A DNA stretch of 64,000 nucleotides from Globisporangium splendens (GCA_006386115.1 VFIW01000080.1:139755-203754); one strand, 5' to 3'; numbered from the stretch's first letter, positions 52,590 to 63,315 are shown. Numbers and translations: made by a program. The notes: generated from the sequence alone by a model not told the origin.

Positions 52590-53728
52590 TTATTCGCCGT
52601 GGTGGTTATGACCAAAGACGCGGTCGAGCACGCCGCAAGCCTGGAGCACGATCCACGCGATCCCGACGAGGATCGAGAGCAGCGACGACGCCATCGCCAC
52701 GCGGAACGTGATCAGCGCCGCTGCGTGCTTCTTGTCCTCACTATCGCTATCCTGGCTTTGGATTTTTGTTGCAGACGGCTGACGACATGCATTTGTAGCC
52801 ACGCGATGCGTGATTTCCCCGTACAATGCTGCAAAGAGCCCCATGCAGAGCATCGAGCTCATGCAAAAGCACTCCAGGTACACGACCGCGTGGAGAATCA
52901 CAGCTCCATCACCATCTTGCTGCATTGCGAGGACAGGCAGAATACCGAGCACGCCGCCAGGACCCGCGACGCCGTGGAAGAACCCCACGCAGACACTGGC
53001 AGCAGTTGCTGATTGCTGCGTCGTCTTCTGGTTCGTCTGTGAGTCTCCTTCTTGCTGCTGCTGGCTGCTCTGTGGCCAGAAGGAGCCGCAAAATCCTGAT
53101 GTCTTGTTGCTTTTCGGCGAGAGTTGCGGATGGTAGTACGACTTGTCCTGACACTCGACGTAGCTCCACTTGGAGATGGGCTTTGTCTAGGCTTCGTAGT
53201 CCGCTTTGGCATCATACAGTGTCCAGAGTCCGATTGCTATCAGGAACGCGCCTGTGGCGTAATTGCAGAATGCGCGGAAGCCACCACCGAGATTGAGCGC
53301 GTGGCCGATGCCCAAGCAGATGGCTGCGACGCTCAGGATGCCCACGGAATGGCCGCAGCCCCACTGCAGACCGAGAGCAAACGCTGCGCGCCACGAGCGG
53401 CCACTTGAGAGCGCTGCAAGCGCACTCAGATGATCAGGACCTAGCGTTTAGCGATAAGAAAATCGAGCGAGTTGTATGCACAAGACTTATGACGGGCTTT
53501 GTGCTTATCTTCTTCACCTGTGAGAATGTGGACGACGCCGAGGCAGACGGCCGTGACGGTGATCTTGCCCAGCGACACGTTCACCAGGAGCACGTCGTCC
53601 GCATTAGACGAAGACTCTGTATGATGGTGATGGGACTCCATGCTGCTGCTTTCTGTGAGGGTGGAATGCCCTTTGAGTACGACCCGCGTGCGTTTGGTTT
53701 CCACGAACGACTCTTGAGCGAACGACAA
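52590..53728 (-). pseudogene. NiCoT-like transporter with an in-frame TAG (copy 3)
   Basis: Exons 53728-53518 and 53440-52590 join across a 77-bp GT-AG intron placed inside the metal motif (HILTG/PDHLSAL). The frame contains WGCGHSVGI, an in-frame TAG at 53189-53187 in the central loop, then FFHGVAGPGGVLGILP and GEITHRV, ending at VFGHNHHGE. Apart from TAG the frame is open and family-like, so it is either a young pseudogene, a readthrough gene, or a gene with an extra small intron. A 54-bp GT...GAG intron (53164-53217) would remove the TAG and keep the frame, but its acceptor is poor. The loop lacks the CCFGxC motif (FCGSF instead). Confidence 0.7.
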
Positions 53729-53829
53729 TGCTGGATTTAACTACTTTCATTTCCAATAGCAATAATCGTATGACTTAGCTCTTACCACTCTTACTTTTCC
53801 TTCCTTCTTCTCAATTCTTGATTCTTGCT

Positions 53830-54966
53830 CTACTCGAAGACCTTGTTCATCTGACCCGTGGCCTGGAGCACGATCCACGCGACGCCCACGACGACGGAGA
53901 ACGAGGCAGAGAAGACTCCGATGCGGAACTCGAGCAGGTTCGAGTTGCGGCTCAGACGGCCCGTGATCTCGCCGTAGAGCGCCGCGAACACACCCATGAT
54001 GAAGATCGACGAGATGCAGAACGACGCCAGGTACGACACCGATTTCACCCAGTCGTCCATGACCACGGCCGGGAGCACGCCGAGAATGCCACCTGGACCC
54101 GCGATGCCATGCACGATGCCCACTAGAAGCGCCGTGATCTGTTATCACAGCGTAGGTATACACAGATCCACATAGGGTGAGTCGTTTATATAAGTGGAAC
54201 GAAGGGTAGAATCGATGGTAAGACGCACCTTTTGCGTCGTGGGGTTGGAGAAGCTCGCGCTCGAGCAGCACATTTTCTTTTTCTGCATCTTACCATCGTC
54301 TCCATGATCGGCTGCGGTGCCTTCACTCGCGCGTAGACTCTTGTCTTCGGCATCGTCCACAACGAGCAAATGGTACGACGTCGTCGGTGATGGCGTCGCC
54401 GTTGGAACGACCACATCGACTCTGTGCGATGGTGTATGTTGCTGCTGTAATGGTTGGGACTCTCCGCTTGAATGCACGCACTCCACGTGTGCAAGCGACA
54501 ACTGGTGCTGATGGCCATGCTGCTGGTGCGAGTGTCTCCCACCACTTCCATGACTGCTTGTCTCTGCGTGCAGCAGTTGCGCGTCCTTGACCTGGGTCTT
54601 ATACTTCTTCACATGCAGCAGTGTCCAGGCTCCCAACGCGATCATGAACACGCCGACGATGTAGTTGCAGTAGACGCCGACCTTGTCGAGGTTAACAGAG
54701 CGGCCCGCAGCGAAGAAGATGAGCGCCATGATGATGAGACCGATGGAGTGGCCGCATCCCCAGCGGATGCCGAGCGAGAACGCCTTCCACGACGAGTTGG
54801 TTGTCATGGCCGCGAGCGCGCTCAGGTGGTCCGGTCCCGTGAGCACGTGCACGATGCCGAGCAGCAGCCCCGTGCCGATGATCGTGGCCAACGACGCGTG
54901 CGACAGGCTCGAGTCCTCGCCGCTGAGCATGCGCGCGGCGCTGGTGGCGTGCGCCATGCCGCGCAT
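53830..54966 (-). CDS. NiCoT/UreH-like metal transporter (copy 4)
   Basis: Exons 54966-54229 and 54138-53830 join across a 90-bp GT-AG intron, giving 348 residues. The first block has GIVHVLTGPDHLSAL and LGIRWGCGHSIGL; the second has GIVHGIAGPGGILGVLPAV and GEITGRLS. The loop is the longest of the four (~125 residues) and His/Gln-rich (HSHQQHGHQHQ), with a Cys pair (MCCSS) before the second block. Its intron lies in the loop, unlike the intron in copy 3. The protein starts with a short Ala/Ser-rich leader. It is transcribed in the same direction as copy 3; copies 1-2 and 3-4 converge. Confidence 0.85.
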
Positions 54967-56185
54967 ATTGATCTATGGATCGGACAGAATCCAATGGGAA
55001 TCGTGATGAAGCAAGTGGCTGTTTGGAATGGATCGAGTGAACTTGTTTGCATTGAGACAGGTTATTAGTTTCTACGGAATGTTTGGACAGTGAGTTGGTG
55101 AAGTGTGACGGAGTAAATGGTCGATCATTATTTATCAGAGGGAATGAACTCAGTGGTGCTGTGACTGGGAGATGGGCTTTGAGCTGTCGTGCTTTAATTG
55201 GTTGAAAACACGACAGCCCAACCCTCTGAGCGTCATCGATTGGACAGCGAAAGGGCAGGCAACGACCCGCATAGTGTCACCAATCACATAACCCATGATG
55301 AAGAATGATGACTAAAAATATGTTGTTCGATAGGATTGATTATTTTGTCTGAGTAACCGAAAATGAGACAAAGCAGGTCTCGGGTTTAACAAGATGCTTC
55401 GAATTCTTTCTCGTGATTTCCTCCAGATTCTTTCGTCATTGAACTCTTCAACCACAGACAAAACCTTGCCCAGATGACCTGGCGAAGCAACCATGCAAGC
55501 GATGCTCATGAATGATTCAAATCCAACCACAAGTGCAGCTCGTGAAGGCAAATTCAACATGTCGTAGAGTTGCGCTCGAGTCTCGCAGTCAGTGACTTCT
55601 ATAGATACAGTTCGCACACAAAAAGATCAAAAAGATCGCGGCATGAAAGAGCGCCACCTCATTTTGATTGGCACTGTCGTTGCCTTTCGCAGCTTGATCG
55701 TCACCACGGAGGTCGAACACACACCGAGAATCTTATCGAATCTAGCGACACCATGTAAATAAGGCTCTGGTGTTGTGGGGATACTGCATGCATCCAGAAA
55801 GGATGCTTTCGCTGAGAAATGGCGTGTACACGCAGGGCAGTCGACACCACCACGCTTGATCATGCTCTAGATGGTGTTTTCTCTCAGAACCCACGCTGCT
55901 GCTGTGCGTATAGCCTTCAAGTAGAGCAATTTGAAAGTGAGCCTCATCATTGTCAGCGTGACGTCGTCCTGTCCCAACACAGCAAGATCCAACTGTGTCA
56001 GGATCCAAGTAGCTCTCAGTCTGCACCAACTCGTCTATGATACATTCGTCCGCATGACCAACTCTCATTTAACACGCTCAAAATGCACAAGATTGTGCTG
56101 TGCTACAAGAGCAATTTTGACTGCATATCATTTGTTGCGTTTTTCTGTCTTTTATACTATCCCACTTTCTGTTACTGTTACTATC
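54967..56185. other. Intergenic region with one possible gene fragment
   Basis: It holds the promoter of NiCoT copy 4, a small CTGTCGTG...CACGACAG inverted repeat at about 55190-55225, the possible fragment at 55312-55617, and otherwise nothing recognisable before the 3' end of LEU2. Confidence 0.45.
55312..55617 (-). CDS. Possible small gene or gene fragment, function unknown
   Basis: A frame of 101 codons with a regular amphipathic composition (TRAQLYDMLNLPSRAALVV and VEEFNDERIWRKSRERIRSI), more protein-like than the surrounding random frames. No domain is recognised and no introns or upstream exon could be joined. The first codon of the frame is a non-ATG; GTGCGAACTG continues upstream out of frame. 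It may be a remnant of a larger gene. Confidence 0.3.
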   Translation of the reverse strand: MRTVSIEVTDCETRAQLYDMLNLPSRAALVVGFESFMSIACMVASPGHLGKVLSVVEEFNDERIWRKSRERIRSILLNPRPALSHFRLLRQNNQSYRTTYF

Positions 56186-57447
56186 TTATGCGTGCAGCGC
56201 CTTGATCTTGGCGATGATCGCGTCGCCCATGGCGGTCGTGCCGACGATCTGCGTGCGGTCCTTCGTGAGGTCGCCCGTGCGCACGCCGTCTTCGAGCACC
56301 TTCTCGACGGCATTTTCGATCAACTGCGCCTCCTTCTCCATGTGGAACGAGTAGCGCAGCAAAAGCGCCGCCGAGAGGATCTGCGCGATCGGGTTCGCGA
56401 TGCCCTTGCCCGCGATATCAGGCGCCGAGCCGCCGATTGGCTCGAACAAGTGCACGCGGTTGCCGAGACTCGCCGACGGCATCAAACCCAACGAACCAGG
56501 CAACACGGACGCGGCGTCCGAGAGAATGTCGCCGAACATGTTGCCCGTGACGATGACATCGAACTGCGATGGGTTGCGGATCAACTGCATCACGGCGTTG
56601 TCAATGTACATGAAGTCGTACGCCACTTCTGGGTAGTCCTGCGCGACCTCCTTCGCGACCTTGCGCCACAATCGACTGCAGTCGAGCACGTTCGCCTTGT
56701 CCACGACCGTCAGCTTCTTCGTGCGCTGCAGCAGCAAATAACAGAGCAAACTGTGAGCCACACAAGACACTTTTGTTCCCGCATCAAGCGAATAAATACA
56801 CAAGTTACATACGTTTTGTGCGGTTTCAAAGGCAAACTTCATGGGGATGCGGATCTCGTCTTCCGAGTACTTCATCACATCGGTCGCGACGCCGTCCTTC
56901 GTGGCGTGTTCGCCAAAGTAGATGCCGGAGACCAGCTCACGGATGATCACCATGTCAACGCCGCTCGCGATGATGCTTGGCTTCAACGGGGACAGGTCCG
57001 GGAGCATCGAGTAGATCTTGGCCGGACGAATGTTCACAGCGAGCTGGAAGTTCTTACGCAAGCCCAGCAGGCAGTTCTTTTCCGCATCCTTCCACTACAA
57101 GCGCACAAACAGCCGCACACCACAAGCGTTAAAAAATTGCCACATCCTCCAATACCAAGCAAAAACGAAACGATTGTGCGTACCTTGGGATCTTCTTGCG
57201 CATCTGGTGGACCACCGATGGAGCCAAAGAGCACGGCGTCCGAGTTCGCGACCGTGTCAATCGTCGTCTGCGGCAAGTGCGTCTTGTATTCGTCGTAGGA
57301 CGCGCCGCCGCAGAGCGCGTGCTCGAACGTGAACTCGTGCTGGTAGAGCTCGCCGACGGTCTGCAGCACCTTGACGGCTTCGGCGCACACTTCCGGACCG
57401 ATGCCGTCGCCGGCGAGCACCGCGATCTTGTGCGAGGACTTGCTCAT
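56186..57447 (-). CDS. LEU2: 3-isopropylmalate dehydrogenase
   Basis: Three exons, 57447-57184, 57094-56813 and 56725-56186, are joined across introns of 89 and 87 bp, giving 361 residues, the usual length. Landmarks: IAVLAGDGIGPEV at the start, GSIGGP, LLGLRK, RELVSGIYFGE, KLTVVDKANVLDCSRLWRKV, the Tyr-Asp metal/substrate region YIDNAVMQLI, TGNMFGDILSDAAS, and EPIGGSAPDIAGKGIANP. It oxidises and decarboxylates 3-isopropylmalate in leucine synthesis using NAD+. It belongs to the same pathway group as ILV6 in this window. The N-terminus lacks an evident presequence, so it may be cytosolic. Confidence 0.95.
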
Positions 57448-57903
57448 TGTGTAGAGAGTGGGGGGGAGGGAGAGTGTCGAAGGGAGCTGCTTGAGGCCGA
57501 GCGCGCGTTTTCGGATATGGCGGCGGCTCGCATGGGACGCGCGCGCGTGTGTGCGCCGCCGAAAGTCGCAGCCATGGCGCAAACGCACCAACTTCCGTCC
57601 CATAAGAAAGATAGGAAGCACAGGTGTTTGCGCAAATCGAGGGTGTCGAAGTTGTCGGAAACAGAAGTACCGCAAGCACCAGTGTTATTGAAAGCGTCGA
57701 AAATGTCGATAAAGAGTTTCTTGCACTTGTCGCAAGCGCTGTCACTTCATCAAAGCGAGTTCAAACAAATCACGGGATCAGTTTTTATAAAAGAGGACTG
57801 TTCAATACAAAAAGCTAGCACGAAGGCTGAGAGGACGCGGCTGCTTTCAATAGCAGCCCCTCAGCTACCATTTGGTTGCACATTCCGCATTTGAACCCTA
57901 AAA
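57448..57903. other. Divergent intergenic region LEU2 / TFIIS-N gene
   Basis: It holds the promoters of both neighbours, including a good initiator at 57878 for the plus-strand gene. The region just upstream of LEU2 is purine-rich on the plus strand (GGGGGGAGGGAGAG). Confidence 0.5.
57878..57893 (+). promoter_or_regulatory. Oomycete initiator element of the TFIIS-N gene
   Basis: GCACATTCCGCATTTG matches 14 of 16 positions of GCTCATTYYNCAWTTT and lies 10 bases before the ATG at 57904, which supports that start and predicts a very short leader. Confidence 0.65.
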
Positions 57904-58502
57904 ATGGAGAAGTTTGTGCTGCGCGGACAGGAAGCAGCGGCGCTGCATGCGCAACAGCAGAGTCTCCTCAGCGGCAACGACAGGCATCGGCTGCGGCAGA
58001 CCACGATCGCCGACGGCGCCAAAGTGGTGCGTGTGTGCGTGCATGTTCGTCTCTCTGTCAATCTCTCACTCGGCATAAATGGCTGACAAAAATGCAAACA
58101 CGCATGCGCAGGTCGTTGAGGAGATGGTGCAGTATCTGAAAGACGAGCTCGATGACGCAAAGACGACAGCCAACATGGTGAGCATCCTGGATGCGCTGGA
58201 GAAGCACTACATCTCGCTCGAGATGCTCGAGAAAACGCGCATCGGCGTGTCGCTGTCGCGCTTGCAGCGCCGCGCCGAGTCAGGTGCGTGAGCAAGACCG
58301 TTCAAGCATGAAGCGCATGCTGGGATATAACTAACGAGCTAATGTATGCGTTTGCTTTATGCACTGTTGTTGTTGTGATGGCATAGAGGAGGTGCGGACC
58401 CGCGCGACGCTGTTGCTGCGCACGTGGAAGGTGCGCGCAAAGAAAGCGATGCGGCGGCGCGCGAAACGCGTGGAGATGTATGGCCGCAACTTCGCCGATT
58501 GA
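57904..58502 (+). CDS. Small TFIIS N-terminal-domain protein
   Basis: Three exons, 57904-58026, 58112-58283 and 58387-58502, are joined across introns of 85 and 103 bp, giving 136 residues. Residues ~45-125 resemble the TFIIS N-terminal (LW) helical bundle: ILDALEKHYISLEMLEKTRIGVSLSRLQRR, then EEVRTRATLLLRTWKVRAKKA with the conserved Leu-Trp near the end. The LW bundle binds disordered partners of RNA polymerase II elongation and chromatin factors. The first ~35 residues are Gln/Ala-rich and the last ~15 basic. No other domain follows, so it is a minimal member. The exact exon 1/2 junction has a one-codon ambiguity (GTGGTG at the donor). Confidence 0.75.
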
Positions 58503-58605
58503 TCGACAGCATAGCATTTATACACAAGACAAAGACACACAGGACACCATCGTCCCGAGTGCGGTACACTATCTGAGGCGTAATTTATTCCCCTTATCTT
58601 CACTT

Positions 58606-58622
58606 TCTCTCTCTCTCTCTCT
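58606..58622. repeat. (TC)n microsatellite
   Basis: A run of TC dinucleotides in the convergent 3' region between the TFIIS-N gene and the NRAMP gene. Confidence 0.85.
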
Positions 58623-58697
58623 TCCTATATCTCGCTGTTAGTTGTCGTTGTCGTTGCCACGGCAACTGCCAAGTCGTCGCCGTTGTGCTTGTTTTTG

Positions 58698-60743
58698 TTA
58701 GCTGTTGGTCCCAATCGGAAGCCCGAAGGACTTTGAGTGGAGCCAGCGGTAGAAGAGCGTGACGTCTTCTTTCACGAGGAAGCCCAAGAAGCTGAAGTAC
58801 GCAACACCAGCGATCCCGAGCATCGTCAGACCCGTAGTGCTCAGGTTCATGCCTTCCAGGTTCACGGCGATCAAGTACAAGTTGATCACACACACGATGA
58901 TGCCGAGCAGCCAGCCGACGACGATCGTGGTCATGCCGTTCGCGAATCGCGGCCCCATGATCTGCTTCGAGCTCGTGAACACGAGCACCGGCAGCAGTGC
59001 AAACGGGAGCTGGATCGATTGCAGCACATTCAGAAACTCGTCCATGCGGTCACTGTCTTCCGGGTGCTCCTGGCTCAGTATCGCGACAGCAAGCGCCGGC
59101 ACAAGCGCGACGCAGCGCGTGAGCGCCACACGCTTCCACGGCGACAAGTGCAAATTCAAGAAGCCCTCCATGACAAATTGACCCGCGTACGTGCCCGTCA
59201 TCGTCGAACTCTGTCCTGCCGCGAGAAGTCCAATCGCCCAGATCACTTCGGCGTAGCCCCCAAGCATCTCACTCATTGCTTGGCCCGCTTGGGATAATCC
59301 GATGCCTTGGCACATCCCCTGCTTGCCGCTCGCCAACGCGCAGTGGCCGTACGTGGGACCATCGGCCGTGCCACCAGGAACACACGCGCTGTTGACACCA
59401 AATGCGTCGTACGACGACGTGCAGTCCGGTGAGAAGAAGCCCTTCGAGAACACACCGAGGACCGCCAAGTTGATCAAAAACGACACAAACAGAGCGCCGC
59501 CAGATTCAATCGCAAAGTATTTGTTGGCTTCATGCACTTTGCGAGAGTTGCGCGGGTCAACTTGTCGCGTCTGGACCAGCGCCGAGTGCAAGAAGATATT
59601 GTGCGGCATGATCACAGCGCCAAGAATGCCGACGGCTTGCGTCACAGCGTAGCGCTCGACATGCGGCAGGAACCCCGTTGCGATGTCCAGCGTGTCGATG
59701 CCTCCACGCACAAAGTTGACGAAGAAACACACGAGCATGATCGTGATGAGCGCGACAAAGAACGCCTCGAGCTTGCGGATCCCGTAGCGATGCAACAGCA
59801 GAAACGTAAACGTGTCCAAGCCCGTGATCTGCGATGTGCAAAGTATGATATGCACGCGTAAGTAACTTTGTGAGATAAAGCAATACTCAAGCAGTAGCAT
59901 GCAAGCACAGAATGCAACAAAATGCGCACCAAGCAGCCAACCCAAAGTGGGAAGTTAAACAGGATCTGGAATGCAATCGCCGAGCCCAGCACTTCCTGGA
60001 TGTCACTGCAAAATAGAGCCACGCGCACAGACACAAGCAGGGAGCAAGCGCACTTCAGTTAGCACACTTCCCTCTAGAGTGCTCCTAGAAGGATAAGTTC
60101 GACATGGCTCCAAACCTTCCCACAATCGCGATCTCAGTCATGATCCAGAGCACAAGCGACGCCCAGCGCGGGTACACTTTGGTGCACATTTCCGCGAGGT
60201 TCTTGCCCGTGACGACACCAAGACGCGCGGCCAGCACTTGCAGGAAGAACCCCATGACCGTCGCGCCAAAGAGCACCCAGATGAGCTGGTACCCGCCGTA
60301 CGCGCCTGCTTGCAGATCGCTTTCCAGGTTGCCCGGATCCACATACGCAATGCTCATGAGCCAGCCCGGTCCCGCATACGCCCACAACGTGCGCCAACTA
60401 CACAGAAAAAGAAAAAAGCACAGCATATAAGTACACACACACGGGAGAAATGCGCCGAAAGCACCCAGCCATCAGGCAACTACCTGAAGGAATTAGTTTC
60501 GTCGGGCGCCGAGACTTCGCCGATGGACAAAGCGAGTGCCTTGTTGACCACATCGTCGAAGCTCTCGTGGCGCTCGCGCGGCAGTAGCGCGTCCAGTTCC
60601 GTCGCACGCTCCTGAGTCACGTGCGGTGGCAGAGACGACGACGGCGGCGGCAGCGGTGGTGCAGTCGCGACGGGTGCAGCGGGCGACGCCATTTTGGAAA
60701 TGCGCGCAGGGCGAGCGAGCGGATCGCTTCGTGGTGGCGCCAT
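58698..60743 (-). CDS. NRAMP: NRAMP-family divalent metal transporter
   Basis: Four exons, 60743-60484, 60397-60116, 60005-59930 and 59828-58698, are joined across introns of 86, 110 and 101 bp in frame, giving 582 residues. The transport core is clear: [16 protein letters not shown] (TM1, with the DPGN metal site), [32 protein letters not shown], and [19 protein letters not shown] (TM6, MPH). The consensus [19 protein letters not shown] transport motif is also present. About 11-12 membrane segments. It carries Fe2+, Mn2+ and other divalent metals with protons at the plasma membrane or a vacuolar membrane. The N-terminal ~85 residues are Pro/Ala-rich. It shares the window's right part with four NiCoT-like genes. 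Confidence 0.95.
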
Positions 60744-61501
60744 GAGCAATTGCTTCAAGATAGCACAGTGGAAGTCCCTTCATCCAGCATTTGCCGGATG
60801 TGGCGCGAAGGTTGCGTCATATGAGTGTGACGATTCTCTAATTTGATATTCGCAAGTGCGTCGAAGTGGACGATAAAGAGGGTTAGGCGTCGAGATTCAA
60901 TTGTGATAGATTCAGTGAATGTGACGCGAAGCTCGCTTGAAGGGAACGATGCGAACAACCAAGCTTGTGTTTTGACAAGATCCCCGTCAAAAAACAACAA
61001 GCATTTGTCCAAAATCGACAGTACCCTAGTTGTTCTCTAAATTGACAGTTTGCCTGAGAACAGAACTGACGGGTGAGATTTGCGAGACGATCACTACGCT
61101 TATGCGATGCACGATTGGAATCATCACCTCAACGTACTCCATCAGCCACAAAAATCGGTCAAGTAAATCAGTCGCAGTACGTCTTGCGCAATTGTAGCCG
61201 CTCAGATGACAAACAGGACGCCGCAAGCTGCATGTTGCTGGAGGTTCGTGTGGATACTAACAGCGTTGAAGGGTTCGCCCACATGTGCGCAGCTGCTGTT
61301 GACAGCGCATTGGGGTGCAATTAGTGCTGATGCTGTCTTTCGCGGTAGGATCGCTTTCGTCCGTAGGAGGCTCAACTTGCTGGCATGGGATTGTAGTTTC
61401 GTGGTCGTTGGCGTGGACAACATTTGCATACGCAGTGATTTGCATTTTTGAATTGGCTGACGCATTTGTTTTGTGTACCAATCCGCAGTTGGCAGTTGTA
61501 A
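60744..61501. other. Intergenic between NRAMP gene and retrotransposon
   Basis: The promoter side of the NRAMP gene and the insertion-site flank of the LTR. The sequence loses all similarity with the left-edge LTR copy exactly at 61501/61502. No gene recognised. Confidence 0.5.
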
Positions 61502-61632
61502 TGGGCTAAAACCAGCCATTACATGAAGGCGGATCTGTTCCCAGATCTAGTGTGTCACACACCACCTTCAGCGTGCATTGTGGAGACACAAATAACAATG
61601 GGATCACGCTAATACAGTCCCCACATGCACGT

Positions 61633-61655
61633 GTGACGTCATTCGATGACGTCAC
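61633..61655 (+). promoter_or_regulatory. Double CRE-like palindrome in the LTR
   Basis: GTGACGTCAT (61633-61642) and ATGACGTCAC (61646-61655) form a perfect 10-bp inverted repeat with a 3-base loop. Each arm holds the bZIP target TGACGTCA (61634-61641 and 61647-61654). This is a likely transcription-factor site of the LTR promoter. Confidence 0.6.
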
Positions 61656-61955
61656 GAGTGTTCTCTGTACTAATCAGTGCAGAATGTTGTTCTCATGTAC
61701 TAATCAGTACAGAGCGATAACATCCATGTACTAATCAAGTACTGAGTGATGGTTCCTGCTTGGGAAACTGGACTGGCGACGAGACCGACGTGTCTCTGCC
61801 ATCTGAAGTGAGTGGCGTGAGCCAATCACTTTGCAGGTATTTTATACAAGACTTGAAGTTCAAGCTTCTCGAAGATCCCGTAGGTTCAACGTCAGTGTAC
61901 CCAAGGTTTTATATATCAGATTCATAGGTTTTATTGTGTATGTTTATGTTTTAGT

Positions 61956-61963
61956 TATAAAAG
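61956..61963 (+). promoter_or_regulatory. TATA box of the LTR promoter
   Basis: TATAAAAG about 190 bases before the inferred LTR end, downstream of the palindromic site and repeats. TATA boxes are rare in oomycete genes but common in LTRs. Confidence 0.5.
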
Positions 61964-62265
61964 CTGTAGGATCCCTTGGGGTTCATTAGTAAGTAGCGAC
62001 AGGAACCATAACCATTTTTAATTCAGTTGCAAATTTTCCTCCAAGTACTCAAGTCTTCTTCCTCCCTCCAAGTCGGGAGATCGCTTCCTCTGGCACAAGC
62101 GTGTGTGCCGTGTTTGAGGGACTGTTGTTAACAGCGCCCTCTTACACCTGGTAGTACTTCGAGCGGTCCTTCCAACGACCCAGTGAAGTGAAGAGGTTTG
62201 ACGACGCGGCTTTAAGCACGTCGCGCATTCCTGTCCAAGACCCTGCGAGCATCCTTGTTTGGAAC

Positions 62266-63315
62266 ATGGATGCTACAGGAACCCCACTCGGTCCAGCAGT
62301 ACCGGAAACTGTCGAGTTGACTATTGAGGGTTTCCCTCATCTGTCTTCTCATGAGTGGATGGCGCTTGAGCGCATGCGAGATGTCATCGGAGAGGCTGCT
62401 GTGGTCAGCCTGCTTCGATCGGCGTCTCCGGAGGACCAGAAGAGTGCGGTGGTCAGCTTCATGCACCACGAGATCATGTCCTCCCGGAAGCAGGTCGCAA
62501 CCCCTGTTTCCTCACTCAGGACGGTGCCGCTGAAGCTTGACGTCTCTCCGTATCGCGGCGGAGAGAACGAACCTCTCTCACGATGGTTCGTCGAGTTGGA
62601 TGCAGCGATCACTGCAAGACAACTGCGAGACCCTTCACAGCAAATGTTGTTCGCGATGTCCAACCTTGCGGGTCGTGCGAAGAGCTGGGCATATGGTAAG
62701 CGTTTAGTCGATCTAAACTGCTTCCCCAGCTACGACCACTTCAAGACCGAACTCAAGAAGGCGTTTGAACCTCCACAGAGTGAGTTCCGTGCGCGCGCCG
62801 AGTTCCTCAAGCTTCGTCAAGGCCGTTTCGACCTTCACTCGTATGCACAACGTGCTCGTTACTTGGTGTCGAGCATCGTTGACGAGCCGATTGACGTTCC
62901 GACGCAAGTCGTGACGTTCATGACGGGTCTGAGCGATGGTCCGATTCGGAACCAATTGTTCCGCGAGTACCCCAAGACGCTGGACGAAGCCATCGAACGT
63001 GCGATGCAAGAAGAGTTCAGCATCAAGCAAGCGAAGTTCCATGGGTTTGCGTCGAGACCAATGCGGCAATCGAATGCCGTGCATGATGGTCCAGAGCCCA
63101 TGGACATCTCGTACACTTCCACGCCTGGAAATGAGCGTCCTCGCAACGATGGGAAGTGTTTCCGTTGCGGGAAGCCGGGTCACATTGTTCGGAACTGCAA
63201 GGTGTCTTTGCCGGGTCGGCAAACGACACAAGGTGCTCGTTCGAACAACCACGATCGTTCTTACGGTCGTCGGTTCGAGCGGTCATCTGGGCCAAAAAAC
63301 TGGAATGGACAGTAG
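62266..63315 (+). CDS. Retrotransposon Gag protein
   Basis: 349 residues from the first ATG of the frame (62266); the frame is open upstream to 62188 without an ATG. The central part has the retrotransposon-gag capsid pattern (PLSRWFVELDAAI, LRDPSQQMLFAMSNLAGRAKSWA, FKTELKKAFEPPQSEFRARAEFLKLRQG). Near the C-terminus is one CCHC zinc knuckle, CFRCGKPGHIVRNC, for RNA packaging, followed by a Ser/Arg-rich end. It lies directly downstream of the 5' LTR. The protease frame begins in the -1 frame near its end, which is compatible with programmed frameshifting or with decay. Confidence 0.88.
   Translation: MDATGTPLGPAVPETVELTIEGFPHLSSHEWMALERMRDVIGEAAVVSLLRSASPEDQKSAVVSFMHHEIMSSRKQVATPVSSLRTVPLKLDVSPYRGGENEPLSRWFVELDAAITARQLRDPSQQMLFAMSNLAGRAKSWAYGKRLVDLNCFPSYDHFKTELKKAFEPPQSEFRARAEFLKLRQGRFDLHSYAQRARYLVSSIVDEPIDVPTQVVTFMTGLSDGPIRNQLFREYPKTLDEAIERAMQEEFSIKQAKFHGFASRPMRQSNAVHDGPEPMDISYTSTPGNERPRNDGKCFRCGKPGHIVRNCKVSLPGRQTTQGARSNNHDRSYGRRFERSSGPKNWNGQ

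Larger units (their letters stand above)
61502..62146 (+). mobile_element. 5' LTR of a Gypsy-like retrotransposon
   Basis: It begins TGGGCTA (edge confirmed by the independent copy at 1-112) and is taken to end at TTACA, 62142-62146, giving 5'-TG...CA-3' and 645 bases. Two bases later TGGTAGTAC (62149) could be the primer-binding site. Inside are a CRE-like double palindrome (61633-61655), three imperfect GTACTAATCA-AGTAC repeats (61668-61745) and a TATA box (61956). The 3' LTR lies beyond the window, so age and target duplication cannot be judged. Confidence 0.85.
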
